The notes under the pieces are model-generated. The model had not been told where the DNA came from. It saw only the letters and a list, made by a program, of their open reading frames with translations, and ran no database searches. Source: CAZDCD01 sp964503885 (GTDB lineage: Bacteria; Bacteroidota; Bacteroidia; Bacteroidales; UBA10428). From it: a DNA stretch of 64,000 bases. How positions within the stretch are numbered: the stretch's first letter is position 1; each line of letters opens with the position of its first letter. Below are positions 43,101 through 51,833 of the stretch, in pieces. The translations under genes were made by a program, and so were the position numbers. Location: positions 1 through 64,000 of the forward strand of contig CAZDCD010000014.1 of NCBI GenBank assembly GCA_964503885.1, in the 5' to 3' direction.

Positions 43101-43429
43101 AATGCCGTAACCACAACCTCATCCAATCCGACAACTTCCTGCTCCAGCGAAGCGTTAATGCTGGTTCTTCCGTTAACCGGCTCTTCAATAGTCTTCATCC
43201 CTACCGAACTGAATATCAGTGTGGCGTCGGAGGGAGCAGTCAGTGAATACTGGCCATCAATTGAGGTGGCCGTACCCGTTTTGGTACCTTTCACCACCAC
43301 TGAAACACCAGGTACCGGGCTACCATCGTCTGTGTTGGTAACCGTACCCGAGATTTGTATGTCCTGTGCATTTAAGGCATAAAAGCCAAATAGCATCAGG
43401 CATACAAGCAAACTTGTAATTCTTTTCAT
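40178..43429 (-). CDS. SusC/RagA-family TonB-linked outer-membrane transporter (locus 1)
   Basis: A 1083-residue SusC-type transporter. A signal peptide ends near residue 21, followed by a carboxypeptidase-like domain (SGTVTNTDDGSPVPGVSVVV), the plug with IRGYGSISGSNQPLYVIDG and NISANDIESMTVLKGAAATA, and a barrel ending YGFNLGITF. It begins a four-gene operon ending at a terminator near 37335. The 442-nt AT-rich region before it is shared with a divergent transporter gene. Confidence 0.93.
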   Translation of the reverse strand: MKRITSLLVCLMLFGFYALNAQDIQISGTVTNTDDGSPVPGVSVVVKGTKTGTATSIDGQYSLTAPSDATLIFSSVGMKTIEEPVNGRTSINASLEQEVVGLDEVVVTALGIRRSEKTLGYAATTVSGGEIEKSRNTDVVNSLSGKVAGVNVQATSTDPGVASSVTIRGYGSISGSNQPLYVIDGVPLQNRTINLDDPNIDKSGTVLSVGGISNISANDIESMTVLKGAAATALYGSRAANGVIVITTKQGKKGTGRNFSIQYNGGLQFRQVSVFPELQNEFGQGWNGVQTYIENGSWGPRLDGSTQVYGPIWNNQQLIHEYSAVKNNIKDFFDIGVSKNNSVSLSGVSMDDKVNYYMSFSNVNDDGIMPTDADSYNRNTVTLNGSFQGKDWLKVSSSINFAKTKTDIVNTYQGTSVIDGLYEMPRDVSIVDKKDLSSPFNTPEAYFTPYGITNPYWALENNYNHLDSKQLHGKIQADINPIKVLTLTYRFGFDYTDNDLKIGYPQIELDDALINEDYGYAPSNLNQEGNVYARYGRFYEYTHDFLANFDKKLGAFSLVVNAGVNMNERGSTVIVGQTGTLSFETGFWDLSNGASKSELTESQSKRRLVGLLGDAVVGYKEMLFLNLSGRKDWSSTLPLNKNTYNYGGATLSWIFSELIPKNNVLSFGKVRLAYGKTGNDAPPYYTSTSYVQGYANGYYGADIAKFPMNGANAFITSNLAGSKTLSPEFTYEAEFGMNLQFFNGRIGLDGAYYNRKTIDQIYTLPVDPSSGFSFNVTNFGEIRNKGVELLLTTSPIRNQIFRWDFDVNFAINRNKVVKVPESLEGGKALIHGFSAGNDVVNMYAEEGKPLGTYHTYLTKYVTDKNSQYYGYLIVDPAGQPDLGADVEFSGEDMNYKWTGGATTTFSAYGFSLSASLDVRYGGKMFSRSKSLMQFTGDGTVTLYNDRNPFVIPNSVQEVDDGSGNITYEENTTALRMTDGSYQDYFDLYGSGHGGMFYLLDRTFAKLRNVTLSYSIPKKWVSKIALSDITLSAYVNNAFVWTPKDNVYIDPESSTTGTDLEGNFGELYVNPACRIYGFNLGITF

Positions 43430-43871
43430 AGATAAAAATTTTAGGTTTATAATAGGTTAATAACTGAACACACAAAGAATAAACCGTTTTGATTATTCCT
43501 AATGTCAAATCTAATAAAAAATATTAAAAAGAAAAAAAACAGATAACATTTTTAACTTATTATGAATTAAACACATACATTGCATATTTATGACAAAATC
43601 TATTATAAAAATTCATTATTTCCAGTAACTTATTGATAATGAAATGATTACAACGAGATATTACCAATCCTTCAAGGTAATATTTTGTGGATTAAATTGT
43701 TACAGAAGCCTTAGATTTTTGCCAGAAATATTATATATGTAAATATATAAATTAGAGGTTATTTGCCGGCTCCTTTTTTCAGGATAGTTATGTATATTTA
43801 TCCCGATAAAGCCGGATTCACAAAATAAACATATTGTATAACCGGTCATTCAAATTCACACCTTTTATGTT
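43430..43871. other. AT-rich divergent intergenic region
   Basis: 442 bases between the divergent SusC (minus) and YfcC-type (plus) genes. No gene is supported. It holds a good promoter for the plus-strand gene (43762-43792). A partial minus-strand match (TATTCTTTG, complement of 43473-43481) is present but its -33 partner is not at the usual distance. Confidence 0.5.
43762..43792 (+). promoter_or_regulatory. promoter of the YfcC-type transporter gene
   Basis: TTTG (43762-43765), exactly 19 nt, then TAGTTATG (43785-43792) differs from TTTG-N19-TAnnTTTG at one position. The coding start lies 79 nt downstream. Confidence 0.65.
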
Positions 43872-45458
43872 ATGAAGAAAATTCCGCATACCTATGTCAT
43901 CCTGTTTATACTGATTGTGATCGCCGCAATACTCACCTGGATCATACCGGGCGGAAAATACACTGGGGAAACAATGATTGCCAGTGGTGTGGAAAAGACA
44001 ATCCTGGTTTTTCAGTATACCCATAATGTCAAACAGACATGGCAGATTTTCTCCGCACTATTCGACGGGTTCCAGAGGCAATCGGGGATCATTGTTTTCA
44101 TACTCCTGATCGGGGGCGCCTTCTGGATCATGAACGACAGCAAGGCGATAGATGTGGGAATACTGGCTTTTTTGCGGAAGACCCGGAAAGCAGAGCATCT
44201 CTGGATATTCAGAAAAATAGGGGTGAATAATGTCATTCTGGTCATGATCATGCTGCTCTTCAGCATATTCGGAGCTGTTTTCGGTATGAGTGAAGAGACC
44301 ATTGCATTCATCATTATCCTCGTTCCGCTGGCAATTGCCATGGGTTATGATTCAATTACGGGGGTCGCGATCATTTTTGTAGCTGCAGGACTGGGATTTG
44401 CCGGTGCGGTACTGAACCCGTTTACTATAGGCGTAGCGCAGGGAATATCAGGTCTTCCGTTGTTTTCGGGTCTCGGATACCGTCTTTTTTGTTGGGTTGT
44501 CATAAACTTCATCGGTATCGTATACATCCTCAGGTATGCCGGCAGGGTTTTTAAGAATCCTGAACGCTCCCCGGTTTTCGATGAAGACAGCCACTGGAGA
44601 AAGCTTTCGGAAAGTACTGCGGATACAGCAGTAAAATACCATTCACCGCTGGCTTCATGGATTGTCTATGGAATTATTTCGGTAATTCTGACCATATTTT
44701 CATTTCATTTCCCTGATACAACCATCGTCGTGGGAGAATCTGCTTCTTGTTTACCACTTATTCCTTCAACAACGGGTTTATTTATTTTTGCAGGATTTTT
44801 TGCGCTGCGGAAATCGGTCCATTTTTTTATTCTCGATCTGCTTATGACCACCGTTGTTGTATTAATCATTGGAGTTATGGGATATAAATGGTACATCATG
44901 GAAATCGCCTCGCTTTTCTTTGCAATGGGAATAGCTTCCGGAATCGCCATGGATAAGTCGGCCAATGCACTAGTAAAACTTTTTCTTGAAGGAGTAAAGG
45001 ATATTCTGCCGGCGGCGCTTGTTGTCGGACTGGCCGGAGGTATAATCATAATCCTGGAAAGGGGACAGGTCATCGATACCATACTTCATTACCTTTCCGG
45101 GTCGATGAATTCCATGGGAAAACTGGCCACCATAAGCATGATGTATGTCATTCAAACGCTGATCAATATAGTCATTCCCTCCGGATCGGCCAAAGCGGCC
45201 CTTACCATGCCTATTATGGCTCCGTTCTCTGATCTGATAGGTTTGTCACGGCAGGCCACAGTGATGGCCTACCAGTTTGGTGACGGATTTACCAACATGA
45301 TCATTCCTACCTCACCGGTGCTTATCGGCGTGCTTGGTGTGGCGCGCATCCCCTATGATAAATGGGTGAAATGGATTGCACCTTTTATGTTGGTATTGAT
45401 TTTGCTGGGATTCCTGTTATTAATTCCGACCGTTACCATGAATCTGAAAGGATTCTGA
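43872..45458 (+). CDS. YfcC/DcuC-type membrane carboxylate or amino-acid transporter
   Basis: A 528-residue inner-membrane transporter with about 12 hydrophobic segments, of the YfcC (C4-dicarboxylate anaerobic carrier-like) family. The opening MKKIPHTYVILFILIVIAAI with WIIPGGKY is typical of the family, as are GMSEETIAFIIILVP, NPFTIGVAQGISGLP and IPSGSAKAALTMPIMAP. Substrates of relatives include dicarboxylates and basic amino acids. It is divergent from SusC locus 1; if that locus takes up peptides, this could import the products, but that is inference. Confidence 0.83.
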   Translation: MKKIPHTYVILFILIVIAAILTWIIPGGKYTGETMIASGVEKTILVFQYTHNVKQTWQIFSALFDGFQRQSGIIVFILLIGGAFWIMNDSKAIDVGILAFLRKTRKAEHLWIFRKIGVNNVILVMIMLLFSIFGAVFGMSEETIAFIIILVPLAIAMGYDSITGVAIIFVAAGLGFAGAVLNPFTIGVAQGISGLPLFSGLGYRLFCWVVINFIGIVYILRYAGRVFKNPERSPVFDEDSHWRKLSESTADTAVKYHSPLASWIVYGIISVILTIFSFHFPDTTIVVGESASCLPLIPSTTGLFIFAGFFALRKSVHFFILDLLMTTVVVLIIGVMGYKWYIMEIASLFFAMGIASGIAMDKSANALVKLFLEGVKDILPAALVVGLAGGIIIILERGQVIDTILHYLSGSMNSMGKLATISMMYVIQTLINIVIPSGSAKAALTMPIMAPFSDLIGLSRQATVMAYQFGDGFTNMIIPTSPVLIGVLGVARIPYDKWVKWIAPFMLVLILLGFLLLIPTVTMNLKGF

Positions 45459-45476
45459 GCCGGAATGGATAAAATA

Positions 45477-46733
45477 TCAGAACGACTGTAAAAAATAAGC
45501 AAGGATTACGCCCAGGTAATTTCCTATTGCATACCCGATAATTCCAACTGTAAGTCCCGATACGATCACTTCGCGGTTGTTCAGTGCACCTGCAACCACC
45601 GGAACGAAAGGCGGAGAACAAATGAGCGCTGTGGATGTGACCATAACCGTATCGGCATCTACCTTGAAAAACTTCGACAGGATTACATGCAAAAAGAGGG
45701 AGAGAAATACCGCATAGGTAATGTAATAAAATAAGGCTGAAGAAATATGAACAAGCTGTTTTATATCTACCATCGATGCTACTACCATGCTGAATATGAG
45801 GATGAAATACATGCCGAGTTCAAATGTCTTGTCGATCCTGTTAATCCTTGGGATCATTGATACCAGAATACTTAGTGTTGTAATGGCTAATATTGCCACC
45901 ACCATAACTTGATTTTCTTTAACCAGCAGGCTTAATCCACCTGCCACCAGAAAAATAAGCAATGTAACCGACAGTGCCCCTGCCAGGGGCAGCATTTTAC
46001 CTTTTGTAAATATCCCCTGATACGTGCCGTTGACTGATGAGATTTTCCCTTCGTAATACCCGTCTTTGCGCGGATATGGGTTCAGAAACCTCCTGAACAG
46101 TTTTTTCCCGGCCGACATAAGAAAGAAGAGGTATACCACACCTATTACCGTATCATATGTATGCGTAAGTATATAGGTCTCGGGATTGACATCGAGCATC
46201 ATTTTCAGCGCCGCCAGATTCGGGGTACCGCCGGTATATAAACCCACAAGCATACCCGCCACTTTCCATAAGCCGGTAATCTGGTTTTTAAAAATAAAGA
46301 AACCGCTTATAACGACAATAAACACCGACGCAATAGCCAGCCCCATTGAGATGATCGTTTTGCCGGCCATCCGGAACCAGTCGCGGATATTTACAGAAAA
46401 TAACAACAATGGAATTGCAAGCGGGATGGTAATGGTCATGATCAGGTCCTGGAGATTTCTGATCTTATAGTAAAGGATATCCTTATACATGATCAAACCC
46501 TGATTCTGAAGATGATCAAGCTGGATTAACGTAACTTTTTTGTTGGTATCGAACAGTTCGTAAAAGAAATCACTCGGAGATGGTATGAGCCCGGTATGAC
46601 CAAGCACCAGACCTAATAAATAGGCGATGATTATGGTCCCGATCCTGTTGGCAATGCTGTTTTTTTCAGTCAGATAGATGATCAGGGCAGGAGTGAACAG
46701 GTAAATGACAATCAATATGTAAATTCGGTACAT
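45477..46733 (-). CDS. DUF819-family inner-membrane protein
   Basis: A 418-residue membrane protein with about ten hydrophobic segments. It fits DUF819, a family related to sodium-linked transporters, with GLYTGGTPNLAALKMML and a second-half VTSTALICSPPFVPVVAGAL element that may form the re-entrant sites. The function is unknown. It converges with the YfcC-type gene across 18 nt, and a low-complexity repeat (46795-46960) lies upstream of its start. Confidence 0.78.
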   Translation of the reverse strand: MYRIYILIVIYLFTPALIIYLTEKNSIANRIGTIIIAYLLGLVLGHTGLIPSPSDFFYELFDTNKKVTLIQLDHLQNQGLIMYKDILYYKIRNLQDLIMTITIPLAIPLLLFSVNIRDWFRMAGKTIISMGLAIASVFIVVISGFFIFKNQITGLWKVAGMLVGLYTGGTPNLAALKMMLDVNPETYILTHTYDTVIGVVYLFFLMSAGKKLFRRFLNPYPRKDGYYEGKISSVNGTYQGIFTKGKMLPLAGALSVTLLIFLVAGGLSLLVKENQVMVVAILAITTLSILVSMIPRINRIDKTFELGMYFILIFSMVVASMVDIKQLVHISSALFYYITYAVFLSLFLHVILSKFFKVDADTVMVTSTALICSPPFVPVVAGALNNREVIVSGLTVGIIGYAIGNYLGVILAYFLQSF

Positions 46734-46794
46734 CTCCGGAAAAGTATTTTTTCAGGCGATAAATATAGTAAAAAAGATACACGCTGAAACAATC

Positions 46795-46960
46795 TTTAGC
46801 AATCCGGTACAACCCGAAACCCCTGGAATCCTTGAAACAACCCGAAACCCCTTTAAAACAACCTGAAACCCTTGTGACAATTGGGAACCACATTGAACCA
46901 CATGGAACAACATTGAACAATTTCAACCCGGAACACTGAACACTGAACACTGAACATTTC
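46795..46960. repeat. dispersed low-complexity repeat family D, copy 1
   Basis: A run of short related units such as AACCCGAAACCCCT, ACAACCTGAAACCC and GAACCACATTGAAC, ending with GAACACTGAACACTGAACAC. The family recurs inverted at 54541-54660. Unit lengths vary and spacers are absent, so it is not a CRISPR. It fills the gap between the DUF819 gene and fabI. Confidence 0.65.
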
Positions 46961-46965
46961 CCGCC

Positions 46966-47796
46966 CTACGGGCATTCTTTGAAGCTCTTGTCGTACTGGT
47001 TCATTGCGCGTTCGCTCATCCCCATACTTGAGAAACCGCCGTCGTGATAAAGGTTTTGCATGGTAACTTTCCGGGTGAGATCAGAGAAGAGGGTGATCAC
47101 ATAATTGGCACAATCTTCAGCCGTCGCATTGCCAAGAGGCGACATCCGTTCAGTAAAATCAATCAGCGAGTCAATGCCCTTAACTCCTGAACCGGCGGTA
47201 GTCATTGTCGGTGACTGGCTAACGGTATTGATCCTGATCTTTTTATCCTTACCGTAAATATATCCGAAACTTCTGGCTATGGATTCGAGCAATGCTTTGG
47301 CATCGCCCATATCATTGTATTTGTCAAGGGTACGTTGCGCAGCCACATACGAAAGGGCTACTACAGACCCCCATTCTGAGATGGCATCCAGCTTCCTGGA
47401 TAACTGCAATAACTTGTGGAATGATAATGCGGAAATATCCAGGGTCTTCAGAAAATAGTCATAGTTCAGCGCATCATAGGGTAACCCTTTTCTCACGTTT
47501 GGAGACATTCCAATAGAATGGAGGATAAAGTCGATCTTACCACCGAAAATCTCCATCGATCTCACAAGCAGATTTTCCATATCTTCATGACTGGTAGCAT
47601 CAGCAGCAATAACTTCGGCTTTACATAATTTACCCAATTTGTGGGTATCGCCCATGCGAAGTGCAACGGCCGTGTTTGTAAGTGCAAGCGTGGCACCTTC
47701 TTCATGGGCCTTCACAGCAACCTGCCATGCGATGGATTGCTCATTCAGAGCTCCGAATATGATCCCTTTTTTTCCTTTCAATAGATTATAAGCCAT
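46966..47796 (-). CDS. fabI: enoyl-[acyl-carrier-protein] reductase FabI
   Basis: Final reduction step of fatty acid elongation, NAD(P)H-dependent. From the start at 47796 it has 276 residues. The nucleotide-binding segment GALNEQSIAW is at 15-24, and the catalytic set is Y150, Y160 and K167 (Tyr-x6-Lys in YNDMGDAK). The upstream ATG at 47856 lies before the predicted promoter, so 47796 is preferred. It is the only fatty-acid gene here and appears monocistronic. Confidence 0.93.
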   Translation of the reverse strand: MAYNLLKGKKGIIFGALNEQSIAWQVAVKAHEEGATLALTNTAVALRMGDTHKLGKLCKAEVIAADATSHEDMENLLVRSMEIFGGKIDFILHSIGMSPNVRKGLPYDALNYDYFLKTLDISALSFHKLLQLSRKLDAISEWGSVVALSYVAAQRTLDKYNDMGDAKALLESIARSFGYIYGKDKKIRINTVSQSPTMTTAGSGVKGIDSLIDFTERMSPLGNATAEDCANYVITLFSDLTRKVTMQNLYHDGGFSSMGMSERAMNQYDKSFKECP

Positions 47797-47821
47797 TGCG
47801 TTGAATTTTAATTTCAGGCAG

Positions 47822-47852
47822 CAAAGATAGTTCATGATGCCGAAAGTGAAAA
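47822..47852 (-). promoter_or_regulatory. fabI promoter
   Basis: On the minus strand TTTT, a 19-nt spacer and TATCTTTG (complement of 47822-47829) match TTTG-N19-TAnnTTTG with one change. Transcription would begin near 47815, inside the longer ORF, which supports the fabI start at 47796. Confidence 0.65.
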
Positions 47853-47930
47853 GCAATTTAGATTAATTATAAATTAATGAAAATTCAAGCCTGACCTTGA
47901 TCCGCCGAATGCATTTAAATTAATCTGTTG

Positions 47931-49586
47931 TTAATTTTTAAGCAGTTCCCGTGCATTATCAAGGGCTGCACTGGTGAGTTCCTTACCGCTCAGCATTTTG
48001 GCAATTTCAATGTGCCTTTCTTCTTCGTTGAGCAGGGTAATGTATGTTTTTGTTGAGGTTTCCTGATCTTTTTTATATACCAGGTAGTGCTGGTCGCCCT
48101 TGCTGGCTACCTGGGGAAGGTGCGTGATGTTGATCACCTGCATACCAGCCGACATATTTTTGATGATCGTGCCCACTTTATCGGCAATCTCGCCCGATAC
48201 TCCGGCATCAATTTCATCAAGAATTATGGTAGGAAGACCTGCAGAATGAGAGATGAGCGATTTAATACTGAGCATGACCCGTGAAAGTTCTCCACCCGAA
48301 GCAATCCGTGATATCTCCTGAAGCGGTGCATTTTTATTCGCTGAAAAGAGAAACCGGACCTGATCCCTGCCATTGGCTGTAAATTCATCAAGAGGCATGT
48401 GACTGATGGAAAACAGTGCATTGGGTATACCGAGATCAACTAAAAGGTTAGTGACTATTCCGGTAATCTCAGAAAATGTATTCTTTCTCCTTTTTGTCAG
48501 TCGTTCCGAAAGGTTACCGAGAGCGTCGAGAGTCTGGTTTAATGCCTTTTCAAGTTCATGCAATGTTACATCGCTTGTATTAATATTCTCGAGTTTTTCC
48601 TGCAGATCTTTTTGTATAGCCAGCAGTTCAGGTATAGTTCTGACCCCGTGTTTTTGCTGAAGGCTGTATATCATATCAAGGCGCTGCGAGATAAACCCGA
48701 GCCTTCCAGGATCAAGGGATATCCTGGAATTAACATTCTCTATTTCGAAATGGATATCTTTAATCTCAATATAGGTACTTTCGATGCGTTCTGCAAGGGA
48801 TGAAGCTTCGGGCAGATACCCTGATAACCTGCCGATGAGGTTTTGAAGCGATTTCAGATTATTTACAAGGTTCTCATTTTCTCCCGAGAGAATATCCGTT
48901 GCATGTTCAAGCGCACTTTTTATCTCTTCGGCGTGACTAAGCTGTTTCAGCTCCGACTCGAGCTCTTCCTGTTCATTTTCAGACAGTTTAGTCTCTTCAA
49001 GCTGACTGAACTGAAACTGATAATAGTCAAAATCAGCCTTCAGTTTGGCCATCTCCCCGGCATATTCTTCATACCTCCTGACCAGTTGCCTGTATGAATG
49101 GTATGTCTCCCGGTATTCCGACAGAAGATCCTGATTATTGCCGTAAAGATCAATAACATTGAGCTGAAACACGTGGTCATTGAGGGCAAGGTTTTCATGC
49201 TGTGAATGGATATCCACCAGCTTAACCGTAAGAGCACCCAAAACCTCCAAGGTTACAGGAGTATCGTTAATGAAGGCTCTGGATTTACCCGAAGCATTAA
49301 TTTCTCTGCGTATGATCGCCTGATCGTCATAATCGATGTCATTGTCTGAAAAAAACGATTCAAGCTGATAATCCCTGATAATGAACGTTCCCTCTACAAT
49401 GCATTTTTTCGACTTATCGTACAAGACACTGGTATCGGCCCTCTTCCCGATGATCAGTGAAAGTGCTCCAAGCAGGATTGATTTTCCCGCACCTGTTTCA
49501 CCGGTGATGATCGATAACCCCTTTTTAAATTCGATCCTTAGATTATCGATAAGTGCATAATTATCTATATATAAACTCTGTAGCAT
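47931..49586 (-). CDS. recN: DNA repair protein RecN
   Basis: An SMC-like ATPase acting in double-strand break repair. It has 551 residues: an N-terminal P-loop GETGAGKS (29-36), a long central coiled coil (about 150-370), and C-terminal ABC motifs with ISRIASGGELSRVMLSIK and the Walker B region TIILDEIDAGVSGEIA. Length and domains are normal. It ends the bamD-rpoZ-coaBC-DUF4835-recN block, separated from DUF4835 by 109 nt. That gap contains a short palindrome at 49612-49625 that may give it its own control. Confidence 0.94.
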   Translation of the reverse strand: MLQSLYIDNYALIDNLRIEFKKGLSIITGETGAGKSILLGALSLIIGKRADTSVLYDKSKKCIVEGTFIIRDYQLESFFSDNDIDYDDQAIIRREINASGKSRAFINDTPVTLEVLGALTVKLVDIHSQHENLALNDHVFQLNVIDLYGNNQDLLSEYRETYHSYRQLVRRYEEYAGEMAKLKADFDYYQFQFSQLEETKLSENEQEELESELKQLSHAEEIKSALEHATDILSGENENLVNNLKSLQNLIGRLSGYLPEASSLAERIESTYIEIKDIHFEIENVNSRISLDPGRLGFISQRLDMIYSLQQKHGVRTIPELLAIQKDLQEKLENINTSDVTLHELEKALNQTLDALGNLSERLTKRRKNTFSEITGIVTNLLVDLGIPNALFSISHMPLDEFTANGRDQVRFLFSANKNAPLQEISRIASGGELSRVMLSIKSLISHSAGLPTIILDEIDAGVSGEIADKVGTIIKNMSAGMQVINITHLPQVASKGDQHYLVYKKDQETSTKTYITLLNEEERHIEIAKMLSGKELTSAALDNARELLKN

Positions 49587-49611
49587 ACAACAAAAACGAA
49601 TACCGATAACG

Positions 49612-49625
49612 TCTAAAATTAGACA
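49612..49625. promoter_or_regulatory. short palindrome in the recN leader
   Basis: GTCTAA, two bases, TTAGAC is a perfect inverted repeat 26 nt before recN. A TTTG lies just upstream on the minus strand. Since recN is a classic SOS gene, a LexA-type site is possible, but I do not know the LexA motif of this lineage. Confidence 0.35.
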
Positions 49626-49695
49626 AAAACAATAAATTACAACCCTTATTCCATAGTTAAATATGAAAAGGTTTTAACAGGTATTGCAATCGGGT

Positions 49696-50601
49696 TTATT
49701 TAATGATCTGTTCGTATTTATCGCCGTGTGATGGGTCAATCTCAGTCAGCAATGCATAAACCCTGGTTTTTTCGTCCTGGAACGACTCTTTGAAAATGCT
49801 CACCAGTTCGTCTGACTTTGCCTCAATCACCACCTGGAGCAGATACATAAAAGGATCAGGCTTTTGACGGTATACCTTTTGCAGCAGTTTTAACTGCTCG
49901 GCAATCTCGGCTCTCGCTTTGTCGCTCTGATCGTACATATTATCCAGTCCCTGCCGGTGGTATTTATACATGAAATCACGGATGGGAGCATATTCCTCAT
50001 CCTGTATACCATTGATGAGCCAGTACCTGTTTTTACGGCTGGAACTTTCAACGGCTCGCCATCCTTTTTCGGGGGCATTCTGGGCATTGCTGACAATTTT
50101 TTCAGCCATCTGGAAATAGGGGGTCCCTCCCCTGGGTGAGAACGAATCGAAATCAAAACCAATTATGATGTAAGCATAATAAGCAAGAATAGATGTGAGG
50201 TTCGACAAGTGTGATGATTCGCTGAATTCAAGTGGCTGGTATTCAACATATTTGAATTGTATGTCGTTATCTACCAGGTTCAACAATACCGTATTATACG
50301 ATGTATTGAATACCGGCCGTCTTACCTGAAGCTGAAGTGTGCCCCTGAATTCATCGGCACCGACCTGATCTTTCAGGTTAATCAACATATTGCATTCAAT
50401 GCGTTCGTCTGCTTCGAATTTAATTCCCGTCCAGGGTCTATTGTTCATGAATTCATAAATGGCTCCCTGTAATGTTTCGAATACCTGTTTATTGGTACCC
50501 TGGATCTGCTGCGTAACGATCTGTACATTACATCGCAACTCCTGAGGGAAGACCGACGAAAAACTGAACAGCGACAGAATTATTAATAGATATTTATGCA
50601 T
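49696..50601 (-). CDS. DUF4835 protein (PorD-like, T9SS-associated)
   Basis: A 301-residue secreted or periplasmic protein with a signal peptide (about 1-19, SFSSVFPQ). It matches the DUF4835 family, members of which have been named PorD in type IX secretion; I hold that link with moderate certainty. Typical are QELRCNVQIVTQQIQGTNKQ near the N-terminus and the central ILAYYAYIIIGFDFDSFSPRGG. It starts 2 nt after coaBC. Two T9SS cargo proteins in this window (25785 and 60107) make a secretion role plausible. Confidence 0.8.
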   Translation of the reverse strand: MHKYLLIILSLFSFSSVFPQELRCNVQIVTQQIQGTNKQVFETLQGAIYEFMNNRPWTGIKFEADERIECNMLINLKDQVGADEFRGTLQLQVRRPVFNTSYNTVLLNLVDNDIQFKYVEYQPLEFSESSHLSNLTSILAYYAYIIIGFDFDSFSPRGGTPYFQMAEKIVSNAQNAPEKGWRAVESSSRKNRYWLINGIQDEEYAPIRDFMYKYHRQGLDNMYDQSDKARAEIAEQLKLLQKVYRQKPDPFMYLLQVVIEAKSDELVSIFKESFQDEKTRVYALLTEIDPSHGDKYEQIIK

Positions 50602-50603
50602 GG

Positions 50604-51821
50604 TTAAAAAGTTTGCGCGAGTTTGATCACGATATCCGATGCAACCTCTCTCTTCGATTTTAACTCGAATTTCTGAGTTTTATTGTTCTTATCGATGATC
50701 ATTACCTTATTGGTATCCGTTTTGAACCCGGCACCCTTCTGTCTCAAGGAATTTAACACAATGAAATCGAAATTCTTCTTACGGAGTTTCTCGCGTGCAT
50801 TCTGCACTTCACGATCTGTTTCAAGTGCAAAACCTGCCAGTACCTGCCGCGCTTTTTTGATTTTTCCCAGTTCGGCAGCGATGTCCCTGGTGGGCACCAG
50901 TTCGATAATAAGCCGGCCTTTCGAATGTTTGATTTTCCCAGTTGCTGGTTTTTCAGGTTTGTAATCAGCCACAGCGGCGGAGAGTATAGCGCCGTCGCAT
51001 TTCGGGAAATAATGCATACTGGCATCATACATTTCATCGGCAGTATCAACCCTTACCAGGTTTATCGAATCAGCTGCAATACCCAGTGAAGACGGCCCAC
51101 TGACCAGTACAACCTCACAACCGTTTGATGCAAGTTCTTCGGCAATGGCATAACCCATTTTGCCGGAGGAATGGTTACCAATGAACCTTACGGGGTCGAT
51201 AGCTTCATAAGTGGGACCAGCGGTAACCAGTATTCTTTTACCGGTCAGTTTTTCGAGGAGTTTTTTTTTTGGACCTTTCCGGTTAAAAATGGTTTCGAGG
51301 ATGCTGAATATCTTTTCGGGCTCTTCCATGCGCCCTTTTCCCGACAGGCCGCTCGCAAGTTCACCTACAGCGGGTTCAATAATATGGATCCCGGATTCTT
51401 TCAACAGGGCAATATTCTTTTGCGTAACCGTATGGCTGAACATATCGGTATCCATGGCCGGTGCAACAAATACCGGGCATCTAGCCGAAAGGTAGGTGGT
51501 AAGTAAAAGATTATCAGCTATTCCGTGAGCCATCTTGGCAATGGTATTTGCCGATGCCGGTGCCACAAGAAAGGCATCGGCCCAAAGCCCGAGTTCCACA
51601 TGGTTATTCCAGTCCCCGTTCCCGGGATTGTAAAATTCAACCAGTATCGGGTTTTTCGACAATGTTGCCAGGGTGAGCGGGGTTATAAACTCTTTTGCAC
51701 AACGGGTCATAATCACCTTTACCAGTACATTTTCTTTCACCAGAAGGCGGATCAGGGTTGCGGCCTTGTATGCGGCTATGCTCCCAGTAACACCAAGAAT
51801 TATTTTTTTACCACTGAGCAT
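50604..51821 (-). CDS. coaBC: bifunctional phosphopantothenoylcysteine decarboxylase/synthetase CoaBC
   Basis: Two steps of coenzyme A synthesis. The 405-residue protein has the N-terminal flavoprotein CoaC part (SGKKIILGVTGSIAAYKAAT; APASANTIAKMAHGIADNLL; PAMDTDM in place of the common PxMNxxMW) and the C-terminal CoaB part from about 190 (LTGKRILVTAGPTYEAIDPV, SAAVADYKP, KIKHSKG). Both domains are full length. It lies between rpoZ (12-nt gap) and DUF4835 (2-nt gap), the usual Bacteroidota order. Confidence 0.94.
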   Translation of the reverse strand: MLSGKKIILGVTGSIAAYKAATLIRLLVKENVLVKVIMTRCAKEFITPLTLATLSKNPILVEFYNPGNGDWNNHVELGLWADAFLVAPASANTIAKMAHGIADNLLLTTYLSARCPVFVAPAMDTDMFSHTVTQKNIALLKESGIHIIEPAVGELASGLSGKGRMEEPEKIFSILETIFNRKGPKKKLLEKLTGKRILVTAGPTYEAIDPVRFIGNHSSGKMGYAIAEELASNGCEVVLVSGPSSLGIAADSINLVRVDTADEMYDASMHYFPKCDGAILSAAVADYKPEKPATGKIKHSKGRLIIELVPTRDIAAELGKIKKARQVLAGFALETDREVQNAREKLRKKNFDFIVLNSLRQKGAGFKTDTNKVMIIDKNNKTQKFELKSKREVASDIVIKLAQTF

Positions 51822-51833
51822 AATGGCATCGGA

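Noticed and set aside
28967..43429. SusC/SusD loci as polysaccharide utilisation loci
   Set aside because: No carbohydrate-active enzyme, sulfatase or hybrid two-component regulator is present; the accessory lipoproteins fit the peptide-binding type.
46795..46960. Short repeating units as a CRISPR array
   Set aside because: Units vary in length and sequence, spacers are absent and no cas genes are nearby.
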